Source: Prochlorococcus sp. AG-686-M10
Lineage (GTDB): Bacteria > Cyanobacteriota > Cyanobacteriia > PCC-6307 > Cyanobiaceae
Assembly: GCA_003210275.1 (NCBI GenBank)
Contig: QCVU01000002.1
Location: 1-47,808, forward strand
Length of the DNA: 47,808 nucleotides
Direction of reading: 5' to 3'
Both the position numbers and the translations under genes were made by a program. The notes under the pieces were generated by a model. It worked only from the letters and a program-made list of their open reading frames with translations. It had not been told where the DNA came from and ran no database searches. This document shows positions 8,594 through 18,393 of this stretch, one piece after another; position 1 is the stretch's first letter; each line of letters starts with the position of its first letter.

Positions 8594-11167
8594 TCATTTT
8601 GACAAATTAAAATTTTCTATTTCATCAAATTGAAGATAACGATAAAGTTCATCAGAGTATGGATATATTTTGTCTTTAGTAATATGTTGATACTCATTTA
8701 CAGTAGGTATTTTCCCTAGCAGAGCACAAACTGCTGCTAATTCAGCACTTCCTAAAAATACCTGGGCATTTTTGCCAAGTCTATTATCAAAATTTCGTGT
8801 GCTGGTTGAGAAGACTACAGAACCTTCATCTACTCTTGCTTGATTTCCCATGCATAATGAACAACCTGGTAACTCTAATTTTGCCCCACATTTTTCAAAT
8901 ATTTCATAGTATCCCTCTGCTTTGAGAGTTTCCTCATCCATTTTTGTTGGAGGGCAAATCCAAAGTTTTGCATTTAATTGTTCTATACCCTCGAGAACCT
9001 TAGCAGCAGCTCTGTAATGTCCGATATTAGTCATGCATGATCCTATAAAGACTTCATCGATCTCAGTATTTTCTACTTTTTGAATTTCTTTGACATTATC
9101 TGGATCATTTGGGCAAGCTACTATTGGTTGTGTAACTTCAGCAAGGTCTATTTCTATTATCTCTTCATAAGAGGCATTTTCATCTGGTTGAATTAATTCA
9201 GGTTGTTTGAGCCAAGTCTTCATATCAATAATTCTTCTTGATATTGATTTTGCATCTTCATAATTACTTTCTATCATTTTCTCTAAGAGGCAAATGTTAC
9301 TTTTTAAATATTCTTCTACAGTTTTATGTGATAAGAGTATTGTGCTCCCAGCGCAGGAGCGTTCAGCTGTGGCATCAGTCAATTCAAAAGCTTGTTCAAG
9401 TTTTAAATCAGGTAAACCTTCTATTTCCATAATTTTCCCGTTGAATATATTTTGCTTATTTTCTTTGGCAACTGTTAATAGACCTTTTTTAATTGCAAAG
9501 AGTGGAATTGCATTGACAAGATCTCGTAGTGTGATTCCTGGTAGTAAACTTCCTCTAAATTTTACTAATACTGATTCTGGCATATTTAATGGCATTGATC
9601 CTATTGCTGCAGCAAAAGCAACAATACCTGAGCCTCCTGGGAAGGAAATTCCAAGAGGGAATCTTGTATGACTATCACCACCTGTTCCCACAGTGTCAGG
9701 AAGAAGCATTCTATTCAGCCAACTATGGATTATGCCGTCTCCAGGTTTAAGGGCTACACCACCTCTTTGTGATATAAAATCAGGCAATTCTTGATGCGTC
9801 ACTAAATCAACTGGTTTAGGATATGCAGCAGTATGACAAAAACTTTGCATTACTAAATCCGCAGTAAAACCTAAACAAGCTAGTTCTTTAAGTTCATCTC
9901 TAGTCATTGGACCAGTTGTATCTTGGCTACCAACAGTTGTCATAATGGGTTCACATGTCGTGCCAGGAAGAACTCCTTCTAATCCACATGCCTTACCTAC
10001 TATTTTTTGTGCTTGAGTAAACCCAGTATTAATCTCTTTTGGACTTTTTGGACGTATAAATATTTCACTGGGCTCTAATTCAAGTTTTTTTCTGATTTTA
10101 TCGGTGAGAGATCTTCCAATCATAAGATTTATTCTTCCACCAGCTTGAATTTCATCTGTAAGTGTTGATGGGTTTAATTTGAAATGACTAATTACTAATT
10201 CAGTATTTGTAATTTTATCTATTTTTTTAATGAGACCTTCATAGGGCAATATTTTTAGTAAATCACCAGTCTTAATGTCAGAGACATCAGTTTCAATTGG
10301 AAGAGCGCCTGAATCTTGGGCGGTATTAAAGAAAATTGGTGCTATTTTGTTTCCTATTATTATCCCACCAGTTTTTTTATTAGGAACAAAGGGAATATTT
10401 TCGCCTATATGCCAAATAACAGAATTAATGGCAGATTTTCTTGAACTTCCAGTGCCAACAACATCTCCAACATAAGCTATTTGTATATTCTGCTTTTTAA
10501 GATCATCAAGAGTTTTAAGTCCATCTTGCCTCTTGAATTCAAGCATGGATAATGAGTGAAGTGGTATATCTGGACGGGTTGTAGCATGAACTGCCGGAGA
10601 TAAGTCATCAGTATTTGTTTCACCATCAATTTTGAATGCTAAACATGTAATTTCTTTTGGAAGAGAAGTTTTAGTTGTAAACCATTCTGCATTCGCCCAA
10701 CTATTTATAACCTCTTTTGCATAAATATTATTTTGAGATAAATCAAAAATATCATTAGCTGCATCGTAAACAAGGATAATATTCTTTAAAACTTGTGCTG
10801 CTTCTTGGGCAAGTAAATTGTTTTTACTTTTGAGTATCTCAATAAGTGAATTAACGTTATATCCTCCGATCATTGTTCCCAGAATTTGTATCGCTTTTTG
10901 GGAATTAATGAATTTGCAATCTTTTTCTTTATTAACAATCGCTGTAAGCCAGCTTGCTTTTATGTATGCTGCTTCATCCACTCCTGGCGGTACTCTATTA
11001 ATAAGTAAATCCAGTAGATATTCACTTTCGGAATTATTTTCTTGTTCTAATAGTTGTGTAACACAATTTATCTGCTCTGCATTGAGAGGTAATGGAGGGA
11101 TGCCTTGAGCAGCTCTTTCAGCTACGTGGTCGGTATAATCTTTGAGCAATGTTTCCAATTTCTTCAT
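8594..11167 (-). CDS. acnB: Bifunctional aconitate hydratase B
   Basis: Converts citrate to isocitrate via cis-aconitate in the TCA branch that supplies 2-oxoglutarate for nitrogen assimilation. The protein (857 aa) begins with the AcnB-specific HEAT-like N-terminal domain (RAAQGIPPLPLNAEQ), followed by the swivel domain and the three catalytic domains. The 4Fe-4S cysteine regions are present: FIGSCMTNIGHYRAAAK and LPGCSLCMGNQARV near the C-terminus. Length and order match AcnB rather than AcnA. The gene is divergent from the DAHP synthase gene across about 100 bp. The three plus-strand track ORFs inside it are shadows. Confidence 0.96.
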   Translation of the reverse strand: MKKLETLLKDYTDHVAERAAQGIPPLPLNAEQINCVTQLLEQENNSESEYLLDLLINRVPPGVDEAAYIKASWLTAIVNKEKDCKFINSQKAIQILGTMIGGYNVNSLIEILKSKNNLLAQEAAQVLKNIILVYDAANDIFDLSQNNIYAKEVINSWANAEWFTTKTSLPKEITCLAFKIDGETNTDDLSPAVHATTRPDIPLHSLSMLEFKRQDGLKTLDDLKKQNIQIAYVGDVVGTGSSRKSAINSVIWHIGENIPFVPNKKTGGIIIGNKIAPIFFNTAQDSGALPIETDVSDIKTGDLLKILPYEGLIKKIDKITNTELVISHFKLNPSTLTDEIQAGGRINLMIGRSLTDKIRKKLELEPSEIFIRPKSPKEINTGFTQAQKIVGKACGLEGVLPGTTCEPIMTTVGSQDTTGPMTRDELKELACLGFTADLVMQSFCHTAAYPKPVDLVTHQELPDFISQRGGVALKPGDGIIHSWLNRMLLPDTVGTGGDSHTRFPLGISFPGGSGIVAFAAAIGSMPLNMPESVLVKFRGSLLPGITLRDLVNAIPLFAIKKGLLTVAKENKQNIFNGKIMEIEGLPDLKLEQAFELTDATAERSCAGSTILLSHKTVEEYLKSNICLLEKMIESNYEDAKSISRRIIDMKTWLKQPELIQPDENASYEEIIEIDLAEVTQPIVACPNDPDNVKEIQKVENTEIDEVFIGSCMTNIGHYRAAAKVLEGIEQLNAKLWICPPTKMDEETLKAEGYYEIFEKCGAKLELPGCSLCMGNQARVDEGSVVFSTSTRNFDNRLGKNAQVFLGSAELAAVCALLGKIPTVNEYQHITKDKIYPYSDELYRYLQFDEIENFNLSK

Positions 11168-11268
11168 TTGTGAGGTTTAATGCCTAATCTATTGTTATTT
11201 TTAATATTGATAAGGAGAGTATTCATCAATGCTTTTTTAAATATTCAAACTCCTTAATTAATTAATTA
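11168..11268. promoter_or_regulatory. Divergent acnB/DAHP synthase intergenic region
   Basis: A 101-bp gap that must hold promoters for acnB (minus) and the DAHP synthase gene (plus). It ends in a (TTAA)4 run directly in front of the plus-strand start. No regulator site could be recognised; I looked for GTA-N8-TAC (NtcA) and found no good match. Confidence 0.35.
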
Positions 11269-11270
11269 AT
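11254..11270. repeat. TTAA tetranucleotide run upstream of DAHP synthase
   Basis: TTAATTAATTAATTAAT is four and a quarter tandem copies of TTAA and is self-complementary. Its last bases overlap the A and T of the ATG at 11269. No Shine-Dalgarno site fits between it and the start codon. Confidence 0.7.
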
Positions 11271-12336
11271 GATGACTTCATCAAATAATCAATCTTTAGA
11301 AAAAACATCTGATTTGCATGTTGTTGAAACACGTCCATTAATACCTCCAATTAAACTTCATAATGATATACCTCTAGATTATACCTCCGCTGATACTGTC
11401 TCAAATACTAGAAGATCGATACAAAATATTTTGCATAATAATGATCCTAGGCTTTTAGTCATAATGGGACCATGCTCAATTCATGATATTGAAGCTGCTA
11501 AAGAATATGCAGAATATATTCAGGAATTTAGAAAAATCTATAATGATAAGTTGGAAATTGTAATGAGAGTATATTTTGAAAAACCAAGAACCACAATTGG
11601 ATGGAAAGGATTGATAAATGATCCACATCTAGATGGTTCATACGATATCAATACAGGTTTACGTAGAGCTAGAAGTTTACTCTCTTATCTCGCAACTCGC
11701 GGTATTCCTTCAGCGACTGAGTTGTTAGATCCAATTGTTCCTCAATATATTGCTGACTTAATCAGCTGGACAGCAATTGGTGCAAGGACTACTGAAAGTC
11801 AAACTCATAGAGAAATGGCTTCAGGATTATCTATGCCTATTGGTTTTAAAAATGGTACAGATGGTTCTTTTAGTACAGCTATTAATGCGATGCAGTCGGC
11901 TTCAAAATCCCATCATTTTTTAGGTGTTAATGATCAAGGTTATGCCTCTATTGTTAATACGACCGGTAATCCAGATGGACATATAGTTTTAAGAGGGGGT
12001 TCAAAAGGAGTTAATTTTGAAAATCAACACGTAAAAAGTATTTCTTCTGAATTAAAAGCAGATAATCTTCCATACAAAGTTATGATTGATTGTAGTCATG
12101 GAAATTCTAATAAAGACTTCAGGAAGCAATCTGCTGTTTTAAAAAACGTAGCAAATCAAATTAAAAATGGGGAAAAAAATATTTTAGGAATCATGCTTGA
12201 AAGTCATCTTAAGGAAGGTAATCAAAAACTTTCAAATTGCAATGATCTTGAGTATGGGAGAAGTATTACTGATGCTTGTATAAATATAAATACGACAAAA
12301 AATTTGCTCGCGAGTTTATATGAGTCAATTTTGTAA
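11269..12336 (+). CDS. 3-deoxy-7-phosphoheptulonate (DAHP) synthase, class I
   Basis: First step of the shikimate pathway: phosphoenolpyruvate plus erythrose 4-phosphate to DAHP. The 355-residue length and motifs match the AroF/AroG/AroH type: LVIMGPCSIHD (about residues 63-73), YFEKPRTTIGWKGLINDPHLDGSYDI, GARTTESQTHREMASGLSMPIGFKNGTDG, and a C-terminal MIDCSHGNSNKD metal-site segment. Which isozyme it corresponds to, and which amino acid inhibits it, cannot be told by eye. Two ATGs are adjacent (11269 and 11272). It is divergent from acnB and converges on the kinase-like gene with a 1-bp gap. Confidence 0.93.
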   Translation: MMTSSNNQSLEKTSDLHVVETRPLIPPIKLHNDIPLDYTSADTVSNTRRSIQNILHNNDPRLLVIMGPCSIHDIEAAKEYAEYIQEFRKIYNDKLEIVMRVYFEKPRTTIGWKGLINDPHLDGSYDINTGLRRARSLLSYLATRGIPSATELLDPIVPQYIADLISWTAIGARTTESQTHREMASGLSMPIGFKNGTDGSFSTAINAMQSASKSHHFLGVNDQGYASIVNTTGNPDGHIVLRGGSKGVNFENQHVKSISSELKADNLPYKVMIDCSHGNSNKDFRKQSAVLKNVANQIKNGEKNILGIMLESHLKEGNQKLSNCNDLEYGRSITDACININTTKNLLASLYESIL

Positions 12337-12337
12337 T

Positions 12338-12982
12338 TTATAAACCTGTAATAAAATAGTTAAAGCAAAATGCTGCTGAAATTGGCACAATTAAATTATC
12401 TATTCCAAAAATACTAAATTGTTCAATAACGGTTGAAATAAATGCAATGGTAAATATATTAATACTCAAAGAATATTTTTGGAAATAACTTAAACCAAAA
12501 ACAACTATCAAGCTTGTAATGAACATAGTCATTGTTCCAAAGAAGGATTTTTTTTGGTTTAAAAAAAACCAACTTTTGGATTGAAAGTTTTTACCTATTA
12601 ATCCCGCAAAGCCATCTCCAAATGTCATTATAAAAAATCCAGCGATCAGTGAAGTAGGATCTTTATTCCAATAAAGGTATATTAAGATAAATAAACTTAG
12701 ACAATAAAATAATGTTCCATAACTTTTTCTATCTACATCTTCAATAGTTGGGAATAATTTAGATTGGTAATTTATGAAGGTTAATAACGAAATAAGCCCT
12801 GTGAAATAAAGAGCAGACATTTGATCTATATCTAAAAATTTAGCGAGAGGAATTAAAGGTCCTATTCCAATATGAATGATTTTTCTAAGTGCTTCTTTAT
12901 TATTTGGATTAAACTTTTTATATATTATTGAAATTAAAAAGATAATAAATATATAAATTAAAATAAAAACAAAATTCAACAA
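12338..12982 (-). CDS. Phytol/dolichol kinase-like membrane protein
   Basis: A 214-residue protein with about six or seven hydrophobic helices. IIHIGIGPLIPLAKF near residues 35-49 and FGDGFAGLIGKNF plus NQKKSFFGTMTMF in the second half match the CTP-using phytol/dolichol kinase family (VTE5, Synechocystis slr1652-like). A role in phytol phosphorylation for tocopherol or chlorophyll salvage is inferred; dolichol/polyprenol kinase or CDP-diacylglycerol synthase relatives are alternatives. The start is TTG (two TTGs in tandem, no early ATG). It follows the sigma factor gene by 5 bp on the same strand, so the two are probably co-transcribed. Confidence 0.7.
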   Translation of the reverse strand: MLNFVFILIYIFIIFLISIIYKKFNPNNKEALRKIIHIGIGPLIPLAKFLDIDQMSALYFTGLISLLTFINYQSKLFPTIEDVDRKSYGTLFYCLSLFILIYLYWNKDPTSLIAGFFIMTFGDGFAGLIGKNFQSKSWFFLNQKKSFFGTMTMFITSLIVVFGLSYFQKYSLSINIFTIAFISTVIEQFSIFGIDNLIVPISAAFCFNYFITGL

Positions 12983-12987
12983 TTTAA

Positions 12988-14007
12988 TTATGCTGCTTTT
13001 TGATGAGTGGTCATTACTCTCAGTTTTAATATTGCCTTTGCTTCTAGTTGCCTAACTCTTTCTCTGGATACATTTATTTGTCTTCCTATTTCAGCAAGTG
13101 TAAGAGGCTCTTCTCCGTCTAAACCGAATCTAAGTTTCATGATTTTTTGTTCTCTTTCATTTAGCTGTGTAAGCCAAGTTCCTAAATGTTCTTTTTGGAT
13201 GGTTCTATCCATTCCTTCCATAGGCTCTTCTCCATTTGGATCAGGAATAAGTTCACCAAGAGTACTACGATCTTCTTCGCCTCTTGCGTGAGCATCAAGA
13301 GATGCGCATGGAGCACTTTGAGAGATTAAGTCTTCTAAATCTTTTTGCTCTATCCCCATTGCTGTTGCCATTTCTAATCTGGTTGGTTGCCTTCCTGACT
13401 TTTGAGACAATTCTCTAGAAACTCTCCTCATTTTGGATAGCTTTTCACTGATATGAATTGGCAATCGGATTGTTCTAGCACTGTTATCAATAGCTCTTGT
13501 CATTCCTTGTCTAATCCACCAATAAGCATAAGTAGAAAATTTATATCCCATCGCAGGATCAAACTTGTCAACAGCTCTTTCTAAGCCTATAGCGCCTTCT
13601 TGTACCAAGTCTAATAATTCTAAACCTTGATTTTGATACTTCTTGGCAACAGACACTACTAACCTTAAATTGGCTGACATCATCCTATCTCTAGATCTTT
13701 TCCCAATTTTAATTAGGCGTAGATTTTTTGATGATCTTTCTATTTCAGGAATTTCTAGCATTTTTTTCATGTTTTGAACATGATGCGCTAACTCTATTTC
13801 CTCTGATGCTGTAAGAAGAGGAACTCTTCCAATACTACTTAAGTAATAACCTATAGAATCTGAAGCTAGTCTTACAGATTTTTTTTGGCTTTTTTTAGCA
13901 GTTAAGCTCGATTTTGTTTTGCGAGTCTTGCCCGCAGTGTTTGGTAATCTAGGTTCTTCAGTTTTCTTTTTTGAAGAACTATTTCCAGATTCCAGAAGGA
14001 TCCCCAT
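12988..14007 (-). CDS. Group 2 RNA polymerase sigma factor (RpoD/SigA family)
   Basis: An alternative sigma-70 factor. Region 1.2 is DSIGYYLSSIGRVPLLTASEE, region 2 is ANLRLVVSVAKKYQNQGLELL through YAYWWIRQGMTRAID, region 3 follows, and region 4.2 is TLAEIGRQINVSRERVRQLE. The long acidic region 1.1 of primary sigma factors is replaced by a short basic lead, and the total is near 340 residues, as in cyanobacterial group 2 factors. The track starts at a TTG (14094, 368 aa). I prefer the ATG at 14007 (339 aa, MGILLESGN...), preceded by AGAGG, because this matches the usual N-terminus of these proteins. Which stress it answers cannot be read from sequence. Confidence 0.9.
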   Translation of the reverse strand: MGILLESGNSSSKKKTEEPRLPNTAGKTRKTKSSLTAKKSQKKSVRLASDSIGYYLSSIGRVPLLTASEEIELAHHVQNMKKMLEIPEIERSSKNLRLIKIGKRSRDRMMSANLRLVVSVAKKYQNQGLELLDLVQEGAIGLERAVDKFDPAMGYKFSTYAYWWIRQGMTRAIDNSARTIRLPIHISEKLSKMRRVSRELSQKSGRQPTRLEMATAMGIEQKDLEDLISQSAPCASLDAHARGEEDRSTLGELIPDPNGEEPMEGMDRTIQKEHLGTWLTQLNEREQKIMKLRFGLDGEEPLTLAEIGRQINVSRERVRQLEAKAILKLRVMTTHQKAA

Positions 14008-14213
14008 CACCCTGGCCTCTTTAAATGGATTTTTTAAAAAGTTAGCACTGAAATCAAAATAAAAACTACTTTTGCGTTGAAACTTTAAAGACAAATAAAT
14101 TAAATTTTATCTTTATTCCCTTAAAACAATTGATATAATTGGTTTTTAATTAAATAAAAATATTTATCAATATTGAGTAATTTTTTAAAATGTTATAAAA
14201 ATTAATTGTTTTT
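14008..14213 (-). promoter_or_regulatory. Leader and promoter region of the sigma factor gene
   Basis: About 206 bp separates the ppk stop from the preferred sigma-factor ATG, one of the longest gaps in the window. It is extremely AT-rich. No convincing promoter pair was found; GATAAAAT on the minus strand near 14103-14110 is one possible -10. Just after ppk, AATTG-A6-CAATT followed by AATTTTT (minus strand) could be a weak hairpin terminator. Confidence 0.35.
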
Positions 14214-16292
14214 TCAATTTTTGATCAAATCAATTTGAGACCGATTTAAGTTTGAGTCTTCCTTCTTTTTTTCGTACACTCCATCTTTATTCATTACCCA
14301 GGAGTAATAGTTATCATCAATATAAATTTGTAAAAGGTTATATAGTTGAGATTTTAATTTTATGTCTTCTATGGGAGTTACTGCTTCTATTCTTCTGTCT
14401 AAATTTCTCCTCATCCAGTCTGCACTGCCAATAAAAACTTCTGGATTATTGTTATTGTGAAACCAAAAAATTCTAGAATGCTCAAGAAAATGCCCAATAA
14501 TACTCGTGACCCTAATATTTTCGCTCAAATTCTTTCTTTGAGGATATAAACAACAAATACCTCTGATAATTAGGTGAATTTTAACTCCTGTTTGTGAAGC
14601 TAAATAAAGTAATTGAATAATTTCTGGGTCTACTAGAGAATTCATTTTTGCAATGATTTCTCCTTTTTCTCCTCTTTTGGCATTATCAATTTCTCTATTT
14701 ATTAGATAGATGAATTTTTTTCTTAATGATGTTGGAGATACTAATAATTTCTGATAAGTTTTTTGTTTTGAGAATCCTGATAAATAATTAAATAGTTCAA
14801 TTAAATCTGAGGAAATATCAGGATCTGTTGAAAGAAGTCCTATATCTGTGTAAAAGCGAGAAGTGTTTGAATTGTAATTTCCAGTTCCAATATGAAAATA
14901 ATTTCTTAGTCTTCCTTTTTCCTTTCTAACCACTAACGCAACTTTTGTATGTGTTTTGAAGCCTAGTATTCCATAAACGACATGAATTCCAGCCTGCTCA
15001 AGCTGTTTTGCCCATTGAACGTTGTTATCTTCATCAAATCTTGCTTTGAGCTCAACAAGAGTCATTACCTCTTTCCCATTCTCAGCGGCTCTCATCAAAG
15101 CTTCAATAATTGGAGAATCTTTTGAAACTCTATAAAGAGTAATTTTAATAGCTAATACAAGGGGGTCATCAGCAGCTTTATTGATAAATTCTTCAACAGA
15201 GGTTTTGAATAAGTCATATGGGTGATGCAGAAGTATATTTTGTTTCCTGAGAATGCTAAAAATAGAGTTAAAATTTTTATCTTTTGGAGCATCTAATGAT
15301 TTTAATAATGGATGAGTGTTTCCAATTAACAAATTTCTTTTTAAATCCTCGCGATTAATTTTTGTAAGATAATTTAAATCATCAAGTCCTAATAAGCTCT
15401 TGCAAAAGTAAATATATTCTTCAGTTATTTCAATACTCTCAATGAGTAACTTTAAAATATTCTCTGGTATATTTTCTTCTACTTCTAATCTAACTACATC
15501 ACCCCCTAATCTTCTTTTTTGCAAGCTTTGTTCTACTGCAAGAAGTAAGTCGTCAGCTTCAAGTTCTTTTAATTCTAAATCCGCGTCTCTTGTTACTCTG
15601 AAAAAAGAATAATTTAAGCATTCCATTCCATTAAATAAGGCATTGATATTGTTTCCAATTAAGTCTTCAACAGTTATAAAAAAATGCTCTCTTTCATCTT
15701 TAGTTTCAATAATTTCATTAGGAATAAGTATAAATCTGCCTATATTTTTTGTCGGGATTTTAATTCTTACAAATTGATTTTTTGATTCTTCGCCATCATT
15801 AATTAGAGCAGCTAAATTAAGACTAAGGTTACTTATAAAGGGGAATGGGTGTGCAGGATCAACAACTAATGGCGTTAATAATGGAAATATTGATGATAGG
15901 AAATAATTATTACACCAATTTTTTTGATTTTCATTTAGTTCCTGATACTTTTTGATGAAAATCCCTTGACTTCTGAGCTCATCATTTAGTTCGTTATTAA
16001 GGTAGTTTTCTTGGAGGTTTGTGAGATTTTTTACTTCTTTGTTTATTTTTTTTAGTTGTTCTTTAGGCATTAGTCCATCAATACTTTTTTTTCTAATTCC
16101 AGCTTCAACTTGAGCTTTTAATGATGCAACCCTAACCATAAAAAATTCATCAAGATTATTACTGAAAATTGAAAAAAATTTAATTTTATCTAATACTTTA
16201 TAATCTTTCTCCATACCAGTAAGAAGAACTCTTTTATTAAATTCAATCCAACTTAATTCCCTATTAATGTAGTTATTTGCTTCGTATTTCAT
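14214..16292 (-). CDS. ppk: Polyphosphate kinase 1
   Basis: Makes inorganic polyphosphate from ATP. It is 692 residues, standard for PPK1. The N-terminal domain opens YINRELSWIEFNKRVL, the head domain has FSNNLDEFFMVRVA, and the catalytic core carries the autophosphorylated histidine in NYFHIGTGNYN (H467). A second HKD-like histidine is in GHFLEHSRIFWF, and ITLYRVSKDSPI and KARFDEDNN are also conserved. It is the gene downstream of the sigma factor leader and upstream of nothing on its strand for about 115 bp. It matters in phosphate storage in an oligotroph. No anomalies were seen. Confidence 0.96.
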   Translation of the reverse strand: MKYEANNYINRELSWIEFNKRVLLTGMEKDYKVLDKIKFFSIFSNNLDEFFMVRVASLKAQVEAGIRKKSIDGLMPKEQLKKINKEVKNLTNLQENYLNNELNDELRSQGIFIKKYQELNENQKNWCNNYFLSSIFPLLTPLVVDPAHPFPFISNLSLNLAALINDGEESKNQFVRIKIPTKNIGRFILIPNEIIETKDEREHFFITVEDLIGNNINALFNGMECLNYSFFRVTRDADLELKELEADDLLLAVEQSLQKRRLGGDVVRLEVEENIPENILKLLIESIEITEEYIYFCKSLLGLDDLNYLTKINREDLKRNLLIGNTHPLLKSLDAPKDKNFNSIFSILRKQNILLHHPYDLFKTSVEEFINKAADDPLVLAIKITLYRVSKDSPIIEALMRAAENGKEVMTLVELKARFDEDNNVQWAKQLEQAGIHVVYGILGFKTHTKVALVVRKEKGRLRNYFHIGTGNYNSNTSRFYTDIGLLSTDPDISSDLIELFNYLSGFSKQKTYQKLLVSPTSLRKKFIYLINREIDNAKRGEKGEIIAKMNSLVDPEIIQLLYLASQTGVKIHLIIRGICCLYPQRKNLSENIRVTSIIGHFLEHSRIFWFHNNNNPEVFIGSADWMRRNLDRRIEAVTPIEDIKLKSQLYNLLQIYIDDNYYSWVMNKDGVYEKKKEDSNLNRSQIDLIKN

Positions 16293-16309
16293 TAGGAAGA
16301 TTTATTTCG

Positions 16310-17560
16310 TTAATTATAGGAAATTTTGTTATCTTTCCCTTCAGCAATAAGGTAGATCATAAAGAGTAAAATAATTGATCCTGCAATAAATGGTGCTTTA
16401 GGACCAAAATCATCATAAACTCTCCCAGCCATCCCAATACCTAAAACTCCGCCAAGACTTTGAAGACCTTGCAAATTACTTAATATAGACCCCTGATTAT
16501 CTCCATCTAATTTTTTTGAAATTAAAGCTCTTAAGGTAGGTGTAATTAACCCTGCACCTACAGCTAAAAATGAAACGGCAGAGTAAATATTTGCTGCCGC
16601 ATTTTCTTTAGGTGTTGTTATCAATAGGAAACATGCTAAAAGAATAAATCCTGAACCAATCAAGGTGAGTTTCATTTCTCCAAATCTTTTTACTAATGGA
16701 CCAATTAGCCCGCCCTGTACAATAATTGCTATTACGCCTACAACTACAAGAGTTCCACTTGATGCCTTAGTAGTCCAATTCAGAGACTCTTGAAGGAAGA
16801 AAATTAAAATATTTGTTAGTCCAGTAAAAGCTATAAAATATATAAAAAAAGCTAAAGATAATTTTCTAATTTTTTCTTCTTTGAATACTTTAAATAATTG
16901 TTTTAAAGGGTTTTTTAAAATTTGGGTTGATTTATTTAATTCTTTTTGAGGCTTAGTTTCTGGCAAATAAAAGAATACTAGTATAAAGTTTATAATTGGA
17001 ATTATTGAAGCTATAATTACTGGGATGATGAAATTATTATCCGCATTCTTAGCAAAAATAACGACAAATATATTACCTAAGAAAAAACTTAACCCAAATG
17101 CAACTCCAATAAGTCCAAAGGTTTTTGCCCTTTTTTCAGGACTAGAAATATCTGCAAGAATAGTAGTCGCTGTTGCTGCAGTTCCACCACTTAGACCATC
17201 AATAAGTCTTGCTATAAACAATAAAAATAAAGGGATAGTAGCCAGTGAAGTTGACCAATCAAATAAAACAGTAAAAGATAATATTGATATCCCGATGATT
17301 GAGCCAGTTATACAAAACAAAGTTACAGGTCTTCTTCCATACCTATCGCTCATAATCCCAATAATAGGAGAAGCTGTAAATTGTGCTAATTGATAAGTAC
17401 AAGAGAGTAGACCATAAGTACTAGCTTTTGAGTCAAAAAGTAAAACAAAAGAAGGCAAAATTGGTAAAAGGATACTTTCGCTTAATCGGTCATTTAGGAG
17501 AGTTACAAAAGCACTGAACAAAGTGAATTTTCTACTTGGCTTGAATAAACTTTTTTTCAC
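16310..17560 (-). CDS. MFS transporter (12-TM, drug/metabolite exporter type)
   Basis: A 416-residue major facilitator with about 12 hydrophobic helices. The loop 2-3 signature GIMSDRYGRRPVTLF is near residues 62-76, and LIDGLSGGTAATATTILADI resembles the antiporter motif C region. The best match in style is the TetA-like drug:H+ antiporter group, but the substrate cannot be inferred. A central hydrophilic loop (ETKPQKELNKSTQ) separates the two halves. The start is GTG. It lies 17 bp upstream of ppk on the same strand and is divergent from cobA across about 45 bp. Confidence 0.88.
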   Translation of the reverse strand: MKKSLFKPSRKFTLFSAFVTLLNDRLSESILLPILPSFVLLFDSKASTYGLLSCTYQLAQFTASPIIGIMSDRYGRRPVTLFCITGSIIGISILSFTVLFDWSTSLATIPLFLLFIARLIDGLSGGTAATATTILADISSPEKRAKTFGLIGVAFGLSFFLGNIFVVIFAKNADNNFIIPVIIASIIPIINFILVFFYLPETKPQKELNKSTQILKNPLKQLFKVFKEEKIRKLSLAFFIYFIAFTGLTNILIFFLQESLNWTTKASSGTLVVVGVIAIIVQGGLIGPLVKRFGEMKLTLIGSGFILLACFLLITTPKENAAANIYSAVSFLAVGAGLITPTLRALISKKLDGDNQGSILSNLQGLQSLGGVLGIGMAGRVYDDFGPKAPFIAGSIILLFMIYLIAEGKDNKISYN

Positions 17561-17605
17561 AATATTTATCTACAATACAATTTTCTTCTACTACCATACT
17601 TGTTA

Positions 17606-18391
17606 ATGGAGATTAATGTGCCCGGTGTAGTTTATTTAGTTGGAGCAGGTCCTGGTGACCCTGAGCTGTTAACTTTAAAAGCTTTACGACTTATCAAAAG
17701 TTGTGATGCTTTGGTCCATGACGCCTTAGTTTCCGCCGAAATCATAAAGGAAACTAACAAGAAAACCGAAATATTTAATGTAGGTAAAAGAGCTGGTTTG
17801 TGTTCTGTTCCTCAGTCTGAAACCAATTCACTTATTTTAAAATTAGCAAAAGAAGGAAAGAATGTTGTAAGGCTTAAAGGAGGAGATCCTTTTGTTTTCT
17901 CACGAGGGGGTGAAGAAGTATCCTTTTTAGAAAAAAATGGGATTTCAGTTGAAATCGTGCCTGGGATAACTTCTGGAATAGCTGCTCCTTCAAATTTCGG
18001 GATTCCATTAACTCATCGACAAGCAGGAAGCTCCATAACTTTTGTCACTGGACATGAAGATATTGATAAAGACAAAAGGACTGTTAATTGGAGAATGTTA
18101 GCTAAATCATCTGACGGTTTAGTAATTTATATGGGTATGAGAAATATAGAATTTATTGTTAAAGAATTACTTTTGGGCGGTTTGGATGAGAATACTAAGT
18201 GTGCTGTTATTCAAGAAGCAACTTTACATAATCAAAAATGTTTAATTTCAGAATTAAAGAATTTAGTAGAGACAATTAGTAATAAAGGTTTTACTTCACC
18301 ATCAATTGTTGTTATTGGAAATATTGTTGATTTTAAAGTTAATAACTATATAAATAATCTATCTGATGCTTCTTTACCAGAGAAAAAATAA
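17606..18391 (+). CDS. cobA: Uroporphyrinogen-III C-methyltransferase
   Basis: SAM-dependent double methylation of uroporphyrinogen III to precorrin-2, the branch point to cobalamin and sirohaem. The motifs are VYLVGAGPGDPELLTLKAL (N-terminus), RLKGGDPFVFSRGGEE (about residue 91), VPGITSGIAAPSNFGIPLTHR and YMGMRNI. At about 261 residues it is the stand-alone form without CysG oxidase/ferrochelatase domains. The track begins at a TTG (17600); the ATG at 17606 is more likely, and a GTG a few codons later is possible. It converges on pabC with a 2-bp gap. Confidence 0.94.
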   Translation: MEINVPGVVYLVGAGPGDPELLTLKALRLIKSCDALVHDALVSAEIIKETNKKTEIFNVGKRAGLCSVPQSETNSLILKLAKEGKNVVRLKGGDPFVFSRGGEEVSFLEKNGISVEIVPGITSGIAAPSNFGIPLTHRQAGSSITFVTGHEDIDKDKRTVNWRMLAKSSDGLVIYMGMRNIEFIVKELLLGGLDENTKCAVIQEATLHNQKCLISELKNLVETISNKGFTSPSIVVIGNIVDFKVNNYINNLSDASLPEKK

Positions 18392-18393
18392 TC

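Noticed and set aside
9294-9671. 125-aa plus-strand track ORF inside acnB
   Set aside because: It lies wholly within acnB on the opposite strand; the acnB reading has clear family motifs throughout.
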